Positions 62,020 through 64,000 of a DNA stretch of 64,000 nucleotides are shown here, one piece after another. Below the pieces are notes generated by a model. It saw only the letters and a list, made by a program, of their open reading frames with translations, ran no database searches and was not told the origin of the DNA. This DNA is from Streptomyces physcomitrii. GTDB taxonomy: Bacteria; Actinomycetota; Actinomycetes; Streptomycetales; Streptomycetaceae. Position 1 is the first letter of the stretch, and each line of letters starts with the position of its first letter. The position numbers and the translations under genes are program-made. The stretch is taken from the NCBI RefSeq assembly GCF_012273655.1, contig NZ_JAAWWP010000006.1, forward strand, positions 290,749-354,748, written 5' to 3'.

Positions 62020-62940
62020 ATGAGTGTCATTGCCCTCGATGTGAGCGGGAGCCGCATCACCGGCGAGGCGGTCGCCGCGAGCGGCCGCGTGCTGGCCGCG
62101 TACCGGACGCCGGTCCGCCCGGAGCTGGGCCCGGACGATGTCGTCGACAGCGTGCTCGACTGCGCGGACCGGCTGGCCGCCGGTGCCGCGCGGGAGGGCG
62201 ATCCCGCCGTCGCGGCCGGGATCGTGGTCCCCGGCCTGGTGGACGAGGCCTCCGGCACCGTGCTCTACGCCGCCGGACTCGGCTGGTACGACATGCCGGT
62301 CGGCGACTGGCTCGGCGAGCACATCCGCCTGCCGGTCGCCGTCGGCCACGACGTACGGGCCGGAGCCGTCGCCGAGAGCCGCCTCGGCGCGGGCCGCGGC
62401 TGCGCGAACTTCGCCTACGTACCGGTGGGCGCGGGGGTCGCCGCCGCCCTGATGCTCGGCGGTCGCCCGCTCGCCAGCGACCGCGGCGGGGCCGGGGAGA
62501 TCGGGCACCTCGTCGTCCGGCCGAGCGGGCCCCGCTGCGCCTGCGGCAACCGCGGCTGTGTGGAGACCCTGGCCTCCGCTCCGGCGATCGCCGACCGCTA
62601 CACCTGCCTGACCGGTGAGGCGGGCGTCAGCGCCCGGCAGGTGCAGCGCCGCGCCGCCCTCGGGGACGAGACCGCCGCGGAGATCTGGCAGGAGGCGCTG
62701 GAGGCCCTGGCCGACGGTCTTGCCGCGCTGACCCGGGTGGTGGACTTCGACCGGATCGTGCTCGGCGGTGAACTCGTCGAGGCGGGGCCCGCGTTCTTCG
62801 CCCCGCTGCGCGGTGCCCTCGCCGAGCGGCTGACCTTCCGCCCGCCGCCCCGGCTGACCGCCGCCAAGCTCGGCGGCCGGGTCGGCTGCCTGGGCGCCGC
62901 GCTGCTCGCTGAGGACCTGCTCGCCCCGGCCGCCGCCTGA
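62020..62940 (+). CDS. ROK-family sugar kinase
   Basis: The 306-residue protein has no N-terminal helix-turn-helix, so it is a kinase-type ROK protein rather than a repressor. It shows a phosphate-binding start ALDVSGSRITGEAV, a catalytic Asp in VAVGHDVRAGAVAE, the GAGVAAALMLGGRPL loop, a GEIGH motif and the zinc-binding signature CACGNRGCVE. The phosphate loop departs from the usual DIGGTK, which may affect activity. It phosphorylates an unidentified hexose in the cytosol. The ATG at 62020 is used; a GTG two codons upstream is possible. Confidence 0.88.
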   Translation: MSVIALDVSGSRITGEAVAASGRVLAAYRTPVRPELGPDDVVDSVLDCADRLAAGAAREGDPAVAAGIVVPGLVDEASGTVLYAAGLGWYDMPVGDWLGEHIRLPVAVGHDVRAGAVAESRLGAGRGCANFAYVPVGAGVAAALMLGGRPLASDRGGAGEIGHLVVRPSGPRCACGNRGCVETLASAPAIADRYTCLTGEAGVSARQVQRRAALGDETAAEIWQEALEALADGLAALTRVVDFDRIVLGGELVEAGPAFFAPLRGALAERLTFRPPPRLTAAKLGGRVGCLGAALLAEDLLAPAAA

Positions 62941-63046
62941 CCGGCCCCGCGCACACCGCTGACCTGCGCGGGGTGCCGGAGCGCCCGGGGATCTTGGCCC
63001 TCGGACGGTGTGCGGCCCGCCGCGGCCGGGCTGCTACGTTCACGGC

Positions 63047-63778
63047 ATGAGCGACGCCCAGAACTCCGGCCAGGAGGCCCCCGCCGCGCCGGTCAAACCC
63101 CCCATGCGCGAGGCCCTCATCGCGGCGGCCTTCGATCTGTTCCTGGAGCGCGGCTTCGAGCAGACCACCGTCGACGACATCGTCGCCCAGGCCGGGGTCG
63201 GGCGGCGGTCCTTCTTCCGCTACTTCCCCTCCAAGGAGGACGTGGTCTTCCCCGACCACGAGCGCTGCCTGAAGGACATGACCGCCTTCCTCGACGCGAG
63301 CGCCGACACCGACGACCCGGTCCTGAGGGCCTGCGACGCCGCCCGGCTCGTCATGCGCATGTACGCGGAGAACCCCACCTTCTCCGTGGAGCGCTACCGG
63401 CTCACCAAACAGGTCCCCGGCCTCCGCGTCTACGAGCTGTCCGTGGTCCGCAGCTACGAGCGGACCCTCGCCTCCTACCTCCGGGACCGCTTCACCGTCC
63501 GCGGCGACGGCTCCCTGCGCGCCGAGGTCATCGCCGCCGCCGTGGTCGCCGCCCACAACCACGGCCTGCGCGCCTGGCTGCGCACGGACGGCAGGGGTGA
63601 CGCCGCCGAGATGGTCGGCAGCGCCCTCGACTACGTGGCGGGCGCCTGGACTTCGGGCCAGTCACCGGGGGCGGCCGGTCCCGAGGAAGAGGACGACGTG
63701 GTGGTCGTCATCACCAAGCGCCATACCCCGATGTGGCGAGTCGTACGGGAGGTCGAGGCGGGCCTCCAGGGGGAGTGA
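63047..63778 (+). CDS. TetR-family transcriptional regulator
   Basis: The 243-residue protein has the TetR helix-turn-helix at about 25-70 (LIAAAFDLFLERGFEQTTVDDIVAQAGVGRRSFFRYFPSKEDVV, key residues TTVDDIV-AGVG-RSFFRYFPSKE) and a helical ligand domain with a VVIT-rich C-terminal end. The ATG at 63047 begins MSDAQNSG. It converges with an acyl-CoA dehydrogenase gene; in related genomes TetR genes of this kind neighbour acyl-CoA dehydrogenases, so a role in fatty-acid or branched-chain acyl-CoA metabolism is possible. Confidence 0.9.
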   Translation: MSDAQNSGQEAPAAPVKPPMREALIAAAFDLFLERGFEQTTVDDIVAQAGVGRRSFFRYFPSKEDVVFPDHERCLKDMTAFLDASADTDDPVLRACDAARLVMRMYAENPTFSVERYRLTKQVPGLRVYELSVVRSYERTLASYLRDRFTVRGDGSLRAEVIAAAVVAAHNHGLRAWLRTDGRGDAAEMVGSALDYVAGAWTSGQSPGAAGPEEEDDVVVVITKRHTPMWRVVREVEAGLQGE

Positions 63779-63873
63779 GCGGCAACTCCTGTGTGGGCTG
63801 GGCGACTTGCGGAACTGGCCCGCGTGCGCGGTGACTTGGTGAACTGCCGTGCGGAGCAGGCCGGTTCGACGCT

Positions 63874-63905
63874 GAAGGGCGCCTCGCGTGTGCGGGGCGC
63901 CCTTC
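63874..63905. terminator. Bidirectional terminator between TetR and acyl-CoA dehydrogenase genes
   Basis: GAAGGGCGCC (63874-63883) pairs perfectly with GGCGCCCTTC (63896-63905) around a 12-base loop, between convergent genes. Confidence 0.8.
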
Positions 63906-63954
63906 GGTGTGCTGTGCCGCAACTGGCGGCTGTTCGTTGGCGGGTTGGTGCCGG

Positions 63955-64000
63955 TTACGGCAGGTTGCGGGCCATGACGATGCGTTGGACCTGGTTGGTG
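63955..64000 (-). CDS. Acyl-CoA dehydrogenase, last 14 codons only
   Basis: Read on the minus strand, the window end encodes TNQVQRIVMARNLP and TAA (63957-63955). This closely matches the conserved C-terminus of acyl-CoA dehydrogenases (GTN-IQR-VIAR-LL), where the preceding region holds the FAD/substrate contact. The rest lies beyond base 64000. The call depends on 14 residues plus the neighbouring TetR gene. Confidence 0.72.
   Translation of the reverse strand, partial: TNQVQRIVMARNLP

Overview
The window reads as chromosomal DNA of a Streptomyces-like actinobacterium. GC content is very high with strong GC3 bias, GTG starts and ATGA/GTGA stop-start overlaps are frequent, promoters have the TTGACN / TAnnnT form, one perfect SigR-type promoter is present, and the gene content (ergothioneine operon, DyP peroxidase, SpoIIE-type phosphatase, many LacI-family regulators, sugar importers without their own ATPase) fits that genus. 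I saw no tRNA or rRNA gene, CRISPR array, integrase, transposase or origin.

Layout. 1-3990: minus-strand egtABCD operon for ergothioneine, cut by the window edge inside egtD. 4452-10698: PemK/MazF-like protein, LacI regulator, thioredoxin behind a SigR-type promoter, divergent flavin disulfide oxidoreductase, RlmG-like rRNA methyltransferase, TPR protein and a lipoprotein. 10943-13281: two membrane proteins. 13352-21427: a stress island with a DyP peroxidase, a 23-codon remnant of what looks like its encapsulin partner, glutamate decarboxylase, a ClpC-like ATPase without an evident ClpP-docking loop, and a YdeP-type molybdopterin oxidoreductase. 21539-22831: a secreted HAD phosphatase.

22872-38401 is a beta-mannan or beta-mannoside utilisation locus: LacI regulator, two permeases and a binding protein, intracellular GH5 beta-mannosidase, mannonate dehydratase, two paralogous secreted GH26 mannanases, GH2 beta-mannosidase with its own LacI regulator, and a secreted CE1-type esterase. 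38505-44325: an MFS exporter, a secreted heparin-lyase-I-like protein, a secreted GH172 (DUF2961) protein and a DUF1345 gene broken by an in-frame stop codon. 44528-57808 is an arabinan or furanoside region: a GH43/GH32-like enzyme fused to a seven-repeat lectin-type propeller, a pirin, a GH93-like enzyme, a second ABC importer in an operon with a GH2 enzyme, a LacI regulator and a secreted GH43 enzyme. 57834-64000: multidomain SpoIIE phosphatase, MpaB-like oxygenase, ROK kinase, TetR regulator and the last codons of an acyl-CoA dehydrogenase.

The strongest non-gene signal is a set of operator-like palindromes centred on ATCGAT placed at or just downstream of the glycosidase promoters. TTACATCGATGTAA occurs twice and fits the adjacent LacI protein. 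GAAATCGATTTC-like sites lie at the GH172 and GH43/GH32-like genes, and more loosely at the GH93-like gene. None of these three has an adjacent regulator, so they may form a separate furanoside regulon. Both sugar importers lack an ATPase gene, which suggests a shared MsiK-like ATPase encoded elsewhere.
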